Source: Helichrysum umbraculigerum
Taxonomy: Eukaryota; Streptophyta; Magnoliopsida; Asterales; Asteraceae
Direction of reading: 5' to 3'
DNA length: 64,000 bases
NCBI GenBank assembly: GCA_949592205.1
Contig: CATIUR010000003.1
Span: 142,515,259 to 142,579,258, forward strand
Part shown: positions 10,885-23,820 of the stretch, one piece after another
Layout: the number at the start of each line of letters is the position of its first letter
Numbering within the stretch: the stretch's first letter is position 1
Notes under the pieces: model-generated
Told to the model about the DNA's origin: nothing
Database searches by the model: none
What the model saw: the letters and a program-made list of their open reading frames with translations, nothing else
Program-made: the position numbers and the translations under genes

Positions 10885-13800
10885 ATGGATGTAATTATGA
10901 ATCATCACAACACAACAATATATTCCGATGCGGTGGCGATTAACCTCGAAGACACTCACAGTAATGTCATTCCGATCACATTGTTCATTGCGGTGCTTTG
11001 TTTATGTTTAGTCATCGGACACTTGCTTGAAGAATATCGTTGGATTAACGAATCGATAACCGCTATTTTGATCGTACAATTTCATCTCTTAATCTCGTAA
11101 CACTTCCAGATTGTTATAATCAATTATTTCTGATATATTTTACTTTTTGAGTTGACCATTTCGTTTGACTGTTATTGTAATTATATTATATACATATATA
11201 TATACTCACTAGTCACTATTGAGATTTAAGTATACAACATGTTGCTTTAGAAACTAGTGTTGCTGAAATTTGGAAAACTTAGAACATTTGATTCTTATGT
11301 GAATTTCGGATTAAGAAATAACTAGTTTGAGTGTAAATGTCATAGATGTGTATCGAAAAAAGAGTACTACTGTCCATTTTTTTTTGGGTAAAAGGGAGTT
11401 ACCCTGGTAAATTTAGTACTACTGTCCATTAGTTACAAGACATTTGTATCTATAGGTTAGAGAACTATCGTAATTAGGAAGCTAAATCATTTTGATCACC
11501 ATTGCCCTATGGCCACAAATTTTAACGTTAGATAGAAGCTTTTTATGAACATTCATTTTTATAATGAATCTTGACATAATATAATGAGAAAATGATCCGT
11601 AGTGCTAGTAGTACGCTAGCTTGCGTAATGCTATGAGTAAATAGGGTCATTTGTAAGTGGGAAGCTTCGAAGGTTTTAAATGTAAATAAACTTTAAAATA
11701 CTGGCTTTGCAGTACATAAGTTACTTAATGCTAGCACGACAGATGTTGATTGTCACTAGTTTTGAAATACGTTCATTGTGAACATGTATAGTGAGTGTTG
11801 ATTAAAGTCCCTTTGATTTATATACCGCAAGGTTAAACATTGCGCTGACGATCATCAAATCACTATAATGTTAATTTGATAATAGTTTTTAACAGTGTAG
11901 CTATCAGAGAAAGCTTACTTAGTCCACATTTTGGCCATAACATGTTGTTGATGAAACATTAGCTAACTTTCATTTGTCGTTGCTTTTCTTTTTCTTTTCT
12001 TTTATATCTCTTATTACTGTTATCACAAACAGGGGTGTGTCGTTGGAACAATCATATTATTAACAAGCAAGTGGAAAAGTTCTCGTCTGCTTAGATTTAA
12101 CGAAGAACTGTTCTTCATTTATCTACTTCCACCTATAATTTTCAATGCTGGGTAAGGTCGGTGCTCTACTATTTGGTGTCTCCAAGTAGAAATTGATTGT
12201 TTTAAGTGGTGTCACTAATTGTGAAGCTTATTTTGAACAGATTTCAGGTGAAAAAGAAACAGTTCTTCCATAATTTTTTCCCTATCATGTTGTTTGGAGT
12301 CACCGGTGTACTCATTTCAACATCTATAGTCGCAACTGGTAATATTTTATATTTATATTGTTCAAATTCTTCTTTGAATGTAATGTAGGTTGCAACATTG
12401 CATTAAATATATTTAATAAGCAAAATTCCTTTATGTTGATTTCTGGAATGTGGTGCTTTGGTGTTTTGTAGGTAGCTGGTGGCTGTTTCCAAAGTTAGGA
12501 CTTGAGGGATTGTCTCTCAGCGAGTACCTTAGTATGAGACGCTATAAACTCTTTTTCTTTAATAACGCCCCAGCTGTGATCAGGGGTGTTCATAATTCGG
12601 TTCAACCGTATAACATGTCCTAGCAATTTGTTGTGCGGTTTCAGTTCAGTTTTCAGGTGAAACTGAATATGGAATTAGTTTGATGGTTCATTATTTAGGA
12701 ATCAGTTTAGTGGTTCATTTTTCAGTTTTCAGGTGAAACTGAATAAGCATCATATATTATATTTTTTATTTCAATTTATAACCTTTTCAGTTGCTGAATA
12801 ACCTTAAATCAAAATAGAATTATTTGAGTAATCTGCATGGTTTGAACTAATATTCCGGTATTCTGACCATTGAAACAAACTAAATGAAATTCAAACTACC
12901 TCTTACTTGGGTAATTTGGACTGGGTGACCCAGTTTTTGGTTAGGTTCTCGAGTGGATTGGTGGTTGGCTGTCCAAAACCTGAACGACCTGCTCCAAATT
13001 AACCATTTAATTTGAAACCCGCCGCATGAGCACCCCTGTTAGAAATTGTTTGACTCACAACTAACAAGTTGTAACAATCAACGGTGCTGCTTTAGGTATT
13101 GGGACCATATTCTCATCAACAGATACTGTATGCACATTACAGGTTAGTTAAAATGTATCAAGTAAGTTTCTTATTGTGGATTTGATATTTATGTGGTATA
13201 GTTTTGGTTCTTGTTCTTCATATAAATTCCTTGTGCAGGTCTTGAGCCAAGATGAGACACCTTTGCTATATAGCCTAGTCTTTGGTGAAGGAGTTGTGAA
13301 TGATGCAACATCGGTTGTTCTCTTTAACGCAGTTCAAAAAATTAATGCAGATACAATCAATGGCCAGACAGCTCTTCACATCTTTCTAGATTTCTTGTAT
13401 TTATTCACCACAAGCACACTTCTTGGAGTTGGGGTTAGTCCAATTTCTTTAATGTAATGAAAAGTGACATGAAAGATATTTGAGAAGATGGATGCCTTCC
13501 CAAAATATGCATTTTTAGGGATTTATTGTTATGAGAAGATTTTATTATTCGTTAGTAACCAGCAACCTATGTGACTTGTTATTTGCAGGCCGGGCTTTTG
13601 ACAGCATACGTTCTTAGAGGCCTGTACTTTGGCAGGTTAGCATTCATTCTGTATATATTGTGGGAAACAATAATAGAAAAATTGGGGAATCTTGACAGGA
13701 TAAAATTTGTTTCTGTGGATCAGTAATACCATTTTTCTACATATCTCTTTAACAGGCATTCAAGTGTCCGAGAAATTGCTTTGATGGTTCTAGTAGCATA

Positions 13801-16201
13801 TTTGTCCTACATGTTGGCAGAGGTAACGGTTTATACACATGTTCATCTATACCTTCAGTGATTCATTTTACGTTGAATTCTGCAACTTTCTGCAGCTATT
13901 TGAGCTCAGTGGCATCCTGACTGTCTTTTTTACTGGGGTATTGATGTCTCACTACTCATGGCATAATGTGACTGAAAGCTCAAGAATCACCACCAGGCAT
14001 GTATGGTCCATTGCATGTATATTTAGTCAGTAATATGTCACTCTTACAGTGGTATAATGTGCAAAGAAATTAAGAAATCAAGTGAGCTGCCCTTGTATTC
14101 ATAATCCTTTGTATCCTGCTTAATCTAGCTCAGATTGAGTTTGTTAACTTGTTTTCTTATAATATTGAGCCTTTCAACAAGAAGAAATCAAGTGAGCTGC
14201 ACAACTGCTTTCAAAAATAAATTTACTCAGAGTTCTATGCTCCCAGGTTTGCATTTGCAACATTGTCTTTCATTGCTGAAACATTTATATTCCTATATGT
14301 GGGAATGGATGCTCTGGACTACGAGAAGTGGAAAGTTAGTAGGCTAAGGTAATATTAATCAAGTTCCGAATTTTAATCTACATACCTCTGTAGCATATAG
14401 TTAATATCATATATTCAAACAGATGAAGGAATTTTCGTATCTTCTGTTTAACAAGCATATACTCGCTTATGATACAATTTCGTGTCACAGTTTTTGGATG
14501 AAAATGGGAATGTACGGCACTGTGATGTTTTTGATTTCACTTGGGCGCGCTGCTTTTGTTTTTCCTCTTTCTGTTATTTCAAATTACATGTACAGAAGTG
14601 GGGGGGAGTCAGCAAAGATTTCTGGACATCACCAGGTAGTTATGCCAATCTTATATGTGTACACAGAAGCCAATCTAGTTTATGTGCTAAACTTACTTCA
14701 TATTATGTAAATTGTTATTAAGATGGTAATTTGGTGGGCTGGTCTGATGAGGGGTGCTGTTTCTGTAGCCTTGGCATTCAAGCAGGTATTTGGTTAGGAC
14801 ATTTTTGTTTCATTCCTTTTGAAATTTGAATAATGGTCTTTAGTGGAATAATATAAAGGTACATGACTCTTTGCATGGTTTCTCTAGTTTACTCACTCTG
14901 GTGTGACACTGGACCCAAACAACGCTACGATGATCACTGCCACTATTGTGATTGTGCTCTTCAGTACCATTGTAAGTTTTTTTTTCTTTTCCTTTTATTA
15001 TTATTCCAGGGTCAGCAAAAACATTTAGCTATCAAAGCTTCGAGACTTCTCACATATCACCACCAACACCATCTAACTAAACTAATAATAAAAGAGGACA
15101 GGAAAGCAAAATGTCTATATGCATTAGAGGTGGTAATTCCAATCTAAGTATGTGTTATGTTGTATATCTAACAGGTCAAATGGGTAAACTAACTGTTGTA
15201 GCCAAAAAGGGGAAAGGGTCAACTGAGTCAAAGTTTTGCACAAGTGTAGAGTCAAAGTTTTGCACAAGTGTATTATGCCTACAACCTCTTAGAGATGACA
15301 ATTTGAACTCATTAACGTTTAAATGGGTCGATTTGAGTTACATATTATCTCCAACGGCTCTAATTGGTAAAAAATAAGGATATTTGTCAACCTGATGAAA
15401 GCCACCCATAGTGTGTTTTTGCTCGTGCACTTTACTAAAATGCTTTATTTAAATAATTGGTTTCTTTTAATCAAACGGTTTCTGTAATCATATTTCCACT
15501 AATTATTCATGAATACTATTAAAGCGGGCACAAAGTATTGTGGGCAACCTCACCTGATCTGTTTTAGGCTATTACTGAAGCTACCGATTATCCAACCTGC
15601 CCATTTGGCCACCAATACATCATTTTATCATTAGATTATTATTGTAATAATCTAGTTCACATTTCATACATTAGTTATTTATATTTATATATTTTAATTA
15701 GAAAATGACTAAAGGTGTTTGTGGTCCACCTAAGACCCATTTTGATCCATACGAAAATGACTCATTATTACTCAGTAACTGTTTTAACCAGTTTCCCAAC
15801 CCTCCCGACCTACCCATTTTGCCACCTATCATAGTCATAATTTCTCAGGAACCACTGGTATATCAGTTGACGTGATATTTCTAGTTCCTTATAAATATTG
15901 ATATGTATTTCAGGTGTTTGGTTTCTTGACAAAACCGCTAGTAGATTATCTACTTCCTCCAACAACTACTTCGAACACTATTAGGAACCCCTCTGATCCT
16001 GGATCTCCAAAAGAGGATATGACACTTCCCTTGTTGTCTCTAGAAGAATCTGCTTCTGAGAATCTGTCTAGAGCAAAGGAAAATGTATCAATGCTAATGG
16101 ACAGGCCTGTTTACACAATCCACTCCTATTGGAGGAGGTTTGACCACACTTACATGAGACCTATATTCGGTGGTCCATGTAGCGATGAGTCTTCATGCTA
16201 G
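10885..16201 (+). CDS. NHX: vacuolar Na+(K+)/H+ antiporter, NHX class I, 14 exons
   Basis: Exchanges cytosolic Na+ or K+ for vacuolar H+ at the tonoplast (family knowledge). Exons: 10885-11073, 12033-12151, 12241-12338, 12472-12531, 13096-13142, 13239-13433, 13589-13635, 13756-13822, 13896-13996, 14247-14348, 14491-14635, 14723-14785, 14888-14971, 15914-16201. They sum to 1,605 nt (534 residues plus stop), the normal length for the family. Diagnostic motifs: the amiloride-binding segment LFFIYLLPPI at residues 89-98, and the ion-site aspartates in STDTVC (D165) and GEGVVNDATS (D193). The C-terminus ends YMRPIFGGP plus a short tail, like Arabidopsis NHX3/NHX4 rather than NHX1. All junctions are GT-AG except intron 9, which keeps frame only with a GC donor. 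Intron 4 carries a MITE. The start is the first ATG giving the family N-terminus. Confidence 0.93.
12581..13038. mobile_element. hAT-like MITE in NHX intron 4
   Basis: Begins CAGGGGTGTTCAT and ends with the complement of CAGGGGTGCTCAT, terminal inverted repeats of the hAT type. It is about 458 bp with no coding capacity. An 8-bp TSD is not recognisable (GCTGTGAT against TTAGAAAT), so the insertion is old or the borders are slightly off. It fills most of the 564-bp intron. Confidence 0.65.
15215..15270. repeat. short tandem duplication in NHX intron 13
   Basis: GAGTCAAAGTTTTGCACAAG followed by TGTA is present twice in succession. Intron 13 (942 bp) otherwise holds AT-rich sequence and degenerate ACCCATTTT-like relics of a small transposon that I could not bound. 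Confidence 0.7.
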
Positions 16202-17400
16202 GATCCTTCATAGTGAATATAGAGTATACGGTTGAAATATAAATTAAAGAACCGACTTCAGGAATCCAGAAAGTCGAATATACTTTACATGATATCTGAG
16301 GATCCTCATTTGTTTTGCTTTTGTTATAAGTCTGTAAGGACGTCTGATTTCAAGCTGTAAATGGATGGGTCTGGGTTCTTGACGTACAATTTATGGTTGT
16401 TTTGAGTCTTTGTATTATGTTAAAAATTATTCTCCGTACTAATCTATGAACCGTTAGTTACACAGGGTTGTAATAAACGAGAGAGTACTCTAAACGATAT
16501 GTAGATATCATAGTAATACTGATGTATAAACGAGTTCCAGTGGTAAGGGTTGTTAACCATCGCCTAGGTGCATGCATGAATTTTTATTATATTTATATAT
16601 TCAAAACAAGTTACTAATTTTGGAGATTATAATAAACGACAATTGAAAAGTTAATCTATCTTCATTTTCATATGTATAAAAGAGGGTTTTTTAAACAAAT
16701 AATACAGATGCCATATCAACATTTTGCCTTAAATAACTAAATGTTAGCAATTAAAAAAAATCCTACATATACCACATCAATGCCACTTTAAATAACTTCA
16801 TAAAATAAATTTATTTCAATCAAATGACCTAGGTCAAAAGGATCAAACTTTACGTTATTTGATTGTTATTATTATAACAAATTTTAGTCTATAATAATTA
16901 GATAAACGCTTTAATATACATATGAATTAAAAACACTTCTATAACAACTTTGATCCCACGAATGTTAATATATCCTCCCTACGAACAAATATCGTTTAAG
17001 TTATCATTTCGCAGTATGTTTCGCAATGACTATTAACTCAAGCCAATGACAATCTTTATCTCGTGTCATTTTGATTCTTCATCATCCAATTTTTACTCAT
17101 GTACGTCAAAGTATATGATTTATTTTAAAAGTTAAAAGTAAAAGTTATGTTATTACTTATTTTCATTTTCAATGATAGTTGCACATTTTAAGTTAACAGC
17201 ACTAATTCAATAAGCTACTTACAAATAAACATAAATCTGTATTTTATAGATGACCGTATATCGCACTCGAGTGCCATCATAGCCGTTGATTTCATGTATT
17301 AAATTTTCCCAGCGCCTCTTTTCTTCTGTATTTCTGGTTTAGCCCAATTACAAGGATGAGGGTAGTATTGTCATTTTGCGTTCAATTATTTAATTCAATT
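16202..17400. other. NHX 3' flank and intergenic AT-rich DNA
   Basis: An AATAAA-like motif near 16472 could serve NHX polyadenylation. Beyond about 16.5 kb I see only AT-rich sequence and no supportable gene. Confidence 0.5.
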
Positions 17401-18780
17401 AAATATTACTTATTAACACAGAAAAAAGCGTACGACTTTTATTCTGTATCTGAGAGTTCGTAGCCCAATTGCCGTAATCATTCCGTCACGATTAATCGAT
17501 CATTCTAATGAACTCAATTTTGTTATCAATTATAGGTGAGATTTGCTAATTGTTGTGCTTATGATTTAATTACATCTTAATTTTGTTTTCAATTGTTCCT
17601 ATTTGAGATTTTCATCAATTTCATCTTCTTTTGTTTTTATTTAATTTCTGATTCTCATTACATATGCTTTCTTAATTCTTCTTTATCAATTTGTATTGCT
17701 CGTCTTTAGGTTTAAATCAGTATATATATGCTTTATTTTCCTGCAATTAGGGTTTTAATCTTGTAATCGTGTTTTTGCAGCTATTATGATGTATTATGGT
17801 TCCAATGTTATGTTAAAATCGAATTCAGATGTTCCGAATTATACCGTTAAGTTATTTTCAAAGTAATCTTTAGTGTTGCAAGTTATTTGTTCATGATAAT
17901 GATATGAATCGTGATAATATTACCTGTGATGAATGTTATAGATTTACAATATTTTTGTACATTTATGTAATGTGTGGATCTTTGTCGTACTGATGTTTTT
18001 GTAGCTTCTTTGATGTTTTCTAGTTCTAATGTTCCTTTAGAATCGAATTCAAATCTTTCATGCTTGTATTTGTAAGTTATTCTAAAAATAATCAGTTTGT
18101 TATCATGTTATGTGTTGATGATTAACTGATGTAATAATGATAATATTATTCATGATGTTACATATTAATTATATGTGTGTTGAGGTTATATAGCTTTTAA
18201 TATCAGATGTGATGAATTTTATATGCTGAATATTTTAATGTCTTGTTTTTGTGTCGTAGTCCTGTTATAAAGAGACTTATTCTTTCCTTAGCTAAACGCA
18301 AAAGCCCCAAAGGTTCTAAATATTGGATATCGATTATTCCTTATTCGATTAAACCCGAGATTTGTTTTGTTTTTAAGTCTTATGATTGTTATATATGCTA
18401 TTGAATTTTCTAAATTCTCTTTGGTCAATATAGAAAATCTTAGCCTTCATGTTTGAGATGGTTCATCTTGATGTGGACTCGCTATGAGAATATAATGAAT
18501 TAGAGTTATGCTACTTGGAAATAGGTGTAAATGATTGTGATGAACAATGTGCACTTAATTCATGAGGTTGTAAGACACCAAGTAAACAGTATTATTATTT
18601 TAAAATATAAATAATAACTAGTTGTTACACTGCAATTGGAAAACTATATATGGCATTCATTTGTGTAGATTTTGTGGATTAAGTATGTCTATTAAAATGC
18701 AACTCTTGAGCTTCAAGACATGATGCTCTTGATTCAATCGGGCGAGAGATAATGAAATTGTCAACAAGTATAACGGGGAT
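17400..18780. other. T-rich region with splice-like signals but no coding frame
   Basis: T-rich sequence with several acceptor-like T-tract-CAG sites (for example near 17780) and GTGAG donor-like sites. It looks like an untranslated leader with introns on the + strand. No open frame or recognised exon follows before the repeat array at 18.9 kb. It may be the 5' end of a disrupted gene or part of a transposon; not resolved. Confidence 0.3.
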
Positions 18781-18784
18781 GATT

Positions 18785-18985
18785 ATTATAAGTTAATGAG
18801 TTAATTTAGATTGTGTTCGACTTCGAATGTATGAGCCAATGACTCCTTAAGCACTTCTAGTGGCTACAACTCAATTTATCAGTAGTTCGTATAAAAACTT
18901 CAAGTGCTCGAGAAGTAACATTCAGTGATAATTGTTACATTTTTAAGGTTAGTTGCTATAACTTAACATGAATTTAAGTGATAAC
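18785..18985. repeat. segment duplicated at 22,500-22,690
   Basis: About 190 bp including GGCTACAACTCAATTTAT, ACTCCTTAAGCACTTCTAG and the first repeat units recurs 3.7 kb downstream at high identity. Removing the 2.5-kb solo LTR between them shortens the original spacing to about 1.2 kb. Probably a local duplication within the array. Confidence 0.8.
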
Positions 18986-20799
18986 ATTCATGCAGATGAA
19001 TATTAAGCTTGGAATGTTATCTTCTTCTTTTTCCCTATAAATTAACATTCATTTAGATTAATATTAAGTGATAACATTCAATGACAAATGTTTTAAGTTA
19101 GTTTCATTTGATATATCTTGACATTTATTTACATGAATATTAATTTGTAACATTCACTGATAAATGTTATATTTTCATTTTAGTTGCTATAAAAGTTAAC
19201 ATTCATATAAGTGATAACATTCATCTAGATGAATATTAAGTGATAAACATTCATGGATAAATGTTATTTATTTCAGTTCCTATTAATTGATAATATTCAT
19301 CTGGATGAATATTAAGTGATTACATTCATTGATAAATGTTACTATTTATTTCCAGTTCCTATGAAGTTATCGATAACATTCATCCTGATGAATAATAACT
19401 GATAAATGATATAATTAAAATTCCAGTTGTTATAATTTAATGTTCATTTTAATAAATAGTAAGTGATAACATTCATTTACATGTATATTATATTAGAGTG
19501 ATAATATTCACTGATAAATATTTTAATATAACTTCAGTTGTCGTAACTTAAGATCCATTTAGACGAATATTAAGTGATAATATGCATTTTGAAGAATATT
19601 AAGTAATAATCATTGATGGATGTTATAGTTTAACTTCAGCTCATGAATGTTATAGATCAATAGAACTTTTACGTAATCATTAACATATCATTCATCAATG
19701 AATATGTAACACCCCCAAATTTGATGATTTGCGGAAGCTTGATTTGGGTGTTACTAATCAATAACAAAGCACAAAGATATATAGTAAACGACTCTATATG
19801 CGTCGTTTTAACAAAATATATTGATAACTGAAATGTTTACAACATTTAAAGCTTTACATAGCTCGAGTTTAAATAAAATGAGATTTCAGTACATAAGTAC
19901 TTGAACAAAATATACTAATGCAAGAAAATCTCAATCGTCTGTATGCTGACTCGAGCTAAAGTCCTGAAGCAGAAACATCCTACTGCTGGGTACCTGCGAT
20001 ATATGCTAAAAGGTCAGCTAAAAGCTGGTGAGCTCACAGGTTTGAAATCAGTTAATATAGTATGAACCGCAAGATTTAAATAATGAATTGCATCCAGCAA
20101 TTTAATGATAGTAATCGTGTATACAGCCATGAGCACATAGTTGAGCTTAACTCGAGGGCGGGTCCCCTATAGAGAATTCCGGGCGAGGTGCCTCCACGAA
20201 TGCCTAATCCACATTCGTCTTCCCAAATATTAGTACGTCCGTTTACCCGGTTAGTGCTTGCTAACCCGGACGAGGTGGGTCAATCCTATATGGTACCATA
20301 TACTAATATTCACGCTACAACGTATTAACAACTATGCTGACGGATGGCTTTAAATGATTAGTTTCGAAAAACTCATGTAGTATCTGAAATGTTTGTACTT
20401 GCGTTCACATGTTAAAAGTTGAGCAATATATCACACCCCTGAGTAAAACAGTAAAAGAGGGGCTATGAGACTCACCTGAGTCTGAAAGCGTTTAAACAGA
20501 CGTAAGTTGATTAGCCGAGTATGAAGTCCAAAGACTTGTAACCTGAGGGTGTCCACGACACGCGATGGTTATAATCATGATTGGGTATCTCAAAAGATCA
20601 CCCTTGTAGTTGTTACACAACTATATATATGTCCAAATTACTACGATTTGGTTGATTTGTTAAGTGTTTGAAAACATGTACGGCCCGTTGGTGACGGATT
20701 TGTAATAATAATCTCAACTATTATTATTTTGATTTCGTGGCGTTTTACTTGAAAAATGTGTTTTGATTATGTTTTAGAAGCCGTTACGGAATCTAAGTA

Positions 20800-20895
20800 C
20801 GGGGGTCCGGGGGCAGCGCCCCTGGTAGCGGGGTCCAAGGGGCGGCAGCCCCTGGCGGGGTCCAAGGGGCAGAGCCCCTGGCTGGGGTCGAGCTG
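20800..20895. repeat. GC-rich repeat in solo LTR
   Basis: Repeated GGGGTCCAAGGGGC and CAGCCCCTGG units form a strongly GC-rich island in otherwise AT-rich DNA. Such islands occur within LTRs of some plant Ty3 elements; their role here is not shown. Confidence 0.75.
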
Positions 20896-21029
20896 CCAGG
20901 TCAGCTTGGAAATTTTTTATTTCTACTATATTGCTTTGACGAAAAACGCATCTGGATCCGAATTTGGGTAAAATCAGGTGTTAAAATTTTAGGTCTTGAC
21001 ACTTAGTAAAAATCTGAGTTTTCTGTGTT

Positions 21030-21320
21030 TTGCGACACAATATGCGACACTAAAGATGTTATGCGACACAAGGGTTGTGTCGCATAGGAGTGCGACACAA
21101 TGTCTATACGACACAAGGGTTGTGTCGCATAGATGCGAGATGCTGATTAAACAGCGACATAGTGATTGTGTCGTATGGTGTATGCGACATAGTGGTTGTG
21201 TCGCAAGACTTGCGACACTAATTATTTGGTATGACACAAGGTGCGACACTGAGGCTTTTATACGACACAAGGGCCAAAATACGACACAACATGCGACATA
21301 AGGCTTGTGTCGCATGGATG
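21030..21320. repeat. interspersed inverted repeats of GTGTCGCA / TGCGACAC
   Basis: About ten copies of TGCGACAC or its complement GTGTCGCA, several arranged as ACACAAGGGTTGTGT hairpins. RNA from this segment would fold into successive stem-loops. It is wholly inside the solo LTR. Confidence 0.85.
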
Positions 21321-22889
21321 AACATCAGCCCAGAAAGTCCGGCTGTCAAGGTTTTTCCGGCCGAAATCCGTTTTAAACTCGTTTTCAGGTTATAAAAATC
21401 GTGTTCTTTACATTGTAATGGACATATACAAGTGATAATAACAACTACAATTGAAAAATACAAAGAATCGAGAGATTTCGGGATTTTGTCGGAAACTTAC
21501 AAATTGCCGAAATGAAAATCCGGAAAGATAGCGTTGTAGATCGTCGCGAGGTGATCGTGAATCTCTAAAAATCTTGTTGATACGAGTGCGTTTGATGGTG
21601 TTATTTGTCGATTTTGTGAGTTTGGTGTGTTTGGTGAGTTGAAAGAAAATAGAGTAAGAGAGAGGGAGTGAGTGGGTGAAATGAGGAAGGAAAAGGAAAG
21701 TTGGGAGGTTTAACCTCCAACTTTCCAGTCACCGCAATCGCGGTCCGTGCGGTGTTCGTTTGCTCCGTCATTTAAACGTTAAATAATTATTTACATTTTA
21801 ATTATAAGTTTTAAAAATACAAATTATTACGCGGTATTTTATTTAAATATTTTGTAAATCAATTTATATTTGAGTTATAAAAAGTAAGTTTGTTTAGTTA
21901 GTTTGCGCGTTTTAATATTTTTAAATCGTATAGGTTTTGTTTGTATGGTACGAATGAATACGAAATATTATCATAATAATATTTTTGATATAAAAGCGTT
22001 ATTTAATAAAATTGGTCACCAACGTCCGTATTTGATTGAATCGAAATACATTCGATTTAAGTCGCGTACGATTTAATCAAATCGCATTTTCGTATATATT
22101 CAACAATATATATAATTCGATACATTAATTAGCCTAACACAGAACTAATTACATGTATTAACATATGATTAGGCACTAATTACTAGTCCTAATTTGGCAG
22201 GTGTTACAGAATATTAGCTTAACATTTATCAATAAATGTTTAGTCTATGAATGTCTCTATGAGATATTTGGTACATTCACGCCTTTATTATCGACCCATG
22301 TTAAATGTACCATATTGATGGATATTGATCCTTTTAAAGTATTCTAATACTAAACCTTTTTTTTTTTTTTTGCATTTGTAGGTTCCAAATTCGAAGTTAG
22401 CAAAGGAGTTTGTTTGTGGTCAAGCTACATCGTGGGAGGGCTTAGTATTGTTTAGAAAGTAAACATAAAGGATTTGAAGAACTTGAATTTCTTTATAAAT
22501 GATTATCTTAAGTTAATGAGTTAATTTAGATTATGTTGGACTTCGAATGTATAAGCGAATGACTCCTTAAGCACTTCTAGTGGCTACGACTCAATTTATG
22601 TGTAGTTCATATAAAAAATTCAAGCGCTTGATAATTAATATTCAGTGATAAATATTACATTTTTAATTTTTGTTGCTATAACTTGATAATTTAGTTTCAA
22701 TTGTTCAACTTAAATTCAAATTGATGAATATTATTTGATATATTCATCTGGATGGATATTAAATGATATATTCATTAATAAATGTATTAACATAATTTTT
22801 GTTGTTTAAAGTTCGTTTTGATTGATATTAAGTGATAAAGTTCATTTACATATATTAATTGATAACATTTATTGATAACAAACATAAAT

Positions 22890-23820
22890 ATAACTGCCAC
22901 TCTATATCGTAAGTCTGTATTTAAGGATGTACAAGTGCCTTACTTAAATATGCTCACTTTGACTTTATAAATGTTTGACTTATGATTATAGTATGGAAAT
23001 TGATTTCTCCAATTGTTAGACAACACAAGGCCATGAATCATGAAGAATTTGTGCAACAAGAGCAATCGTAGGATTCGTATCGATGATGCATACATTAGTC
23101 TTGTTAAACTACTCCTTATATTTTAGCTAGTTTCATTGCTATTGGTGAATGTTAGATGATAAATGTTATCTTACAATGCTATCTGATGAATGTTAACTTT
23201 TTAGTCTCAATATGTTAGTTTTTCCTTTGCGTTTTATAATGTAACTATCTACTATATTTTTAATATGATTTTTGGTGAATATTAATTTATAAATGTTTTT
23301 CTTACAATGCTTTTAGGTGAATGTTAACCTTTAAGTCTTATCATGTTGTATTTTTCTCTGCGTCTTATACTCTTACTAGCTATTAAATTTTAACATGATT
23401 CATGCTTTTTTATATAAATCATTTTTTTTTTTCTAAATCTCCTAAGGGATTGTTAACCTTATTTCTAATTTCAAAACTTTATTGATAAGCCACAAAGGGC
23501 ATTAGAAGTTACACATCTCATGCGAAAGCATATAAATTTTATGCAAATAGTACATGACTTTTCAACACAAATTACTTAAATTTTACAAGAAAAAAAAAGA
23601 CTAAAAAATCCGATTAAGTGCCACCAAATGACCCACCATGCGACACAAACAATTCGTCTATCCGTCTTCTCACATAGGCCACAATTCCATGGTAGATACT
23701 CACGAGATTCCTTTGTTCGCAAGTATATCAGAGCCTTTATATTCAAGCCCATTTAAAATTTCAATAGCTTCCTTTTAAGCTAGACAACACCCACAACTCC
23801 TCCATTACAATATCTTTACA
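22890..23820. other. non-array segment inside the AT-rich block
   Basis: About 0.9 kb without the TAACATTCAT motif for most of its length. I looked for a coding frame on both strands, including around 23,480-23,790 on the - strand, and found nothing I can identify. Confidence 0.4.

Larger units (their letters stand above)
19705..22208. mobile_element. solo LTR (2,504 bp), TSD GAATA
   Basis: Starts TGTAACACCCCC and ends GGTGTTACA (TG...CA with short inverted ends). Identical GAATA repeats flank it (19700-19704 and 22209-22213), and the AT-rich array continues across the joined flanks. It has no gag-pol and no second LTR. Inside are a GC-rich tract of GGGGTCCAAGGGG-type repeats (20,800-20,900) and a GTGTCGCA inverted-repeat array (21,030-21,320). 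The ends resemble Ty3-type chromovirus LTRs; that assignment is inference. Open frames called within it are chance. Confidence 0.88.

Noticed and set aside
14423..14721. Two overlapping open frames in NHX intron 10 and exon 11
   Set aside because: Only the segment 14,491-14,635 in one frame matches NHX; the rest is intron or the wrong frame.
20989..21463. Open frames on both strands in the solo LTR
   Set aside because: They arise from the GTGTCGCA repeat, which stays open in several frames on both strands; the translations are repetitive.
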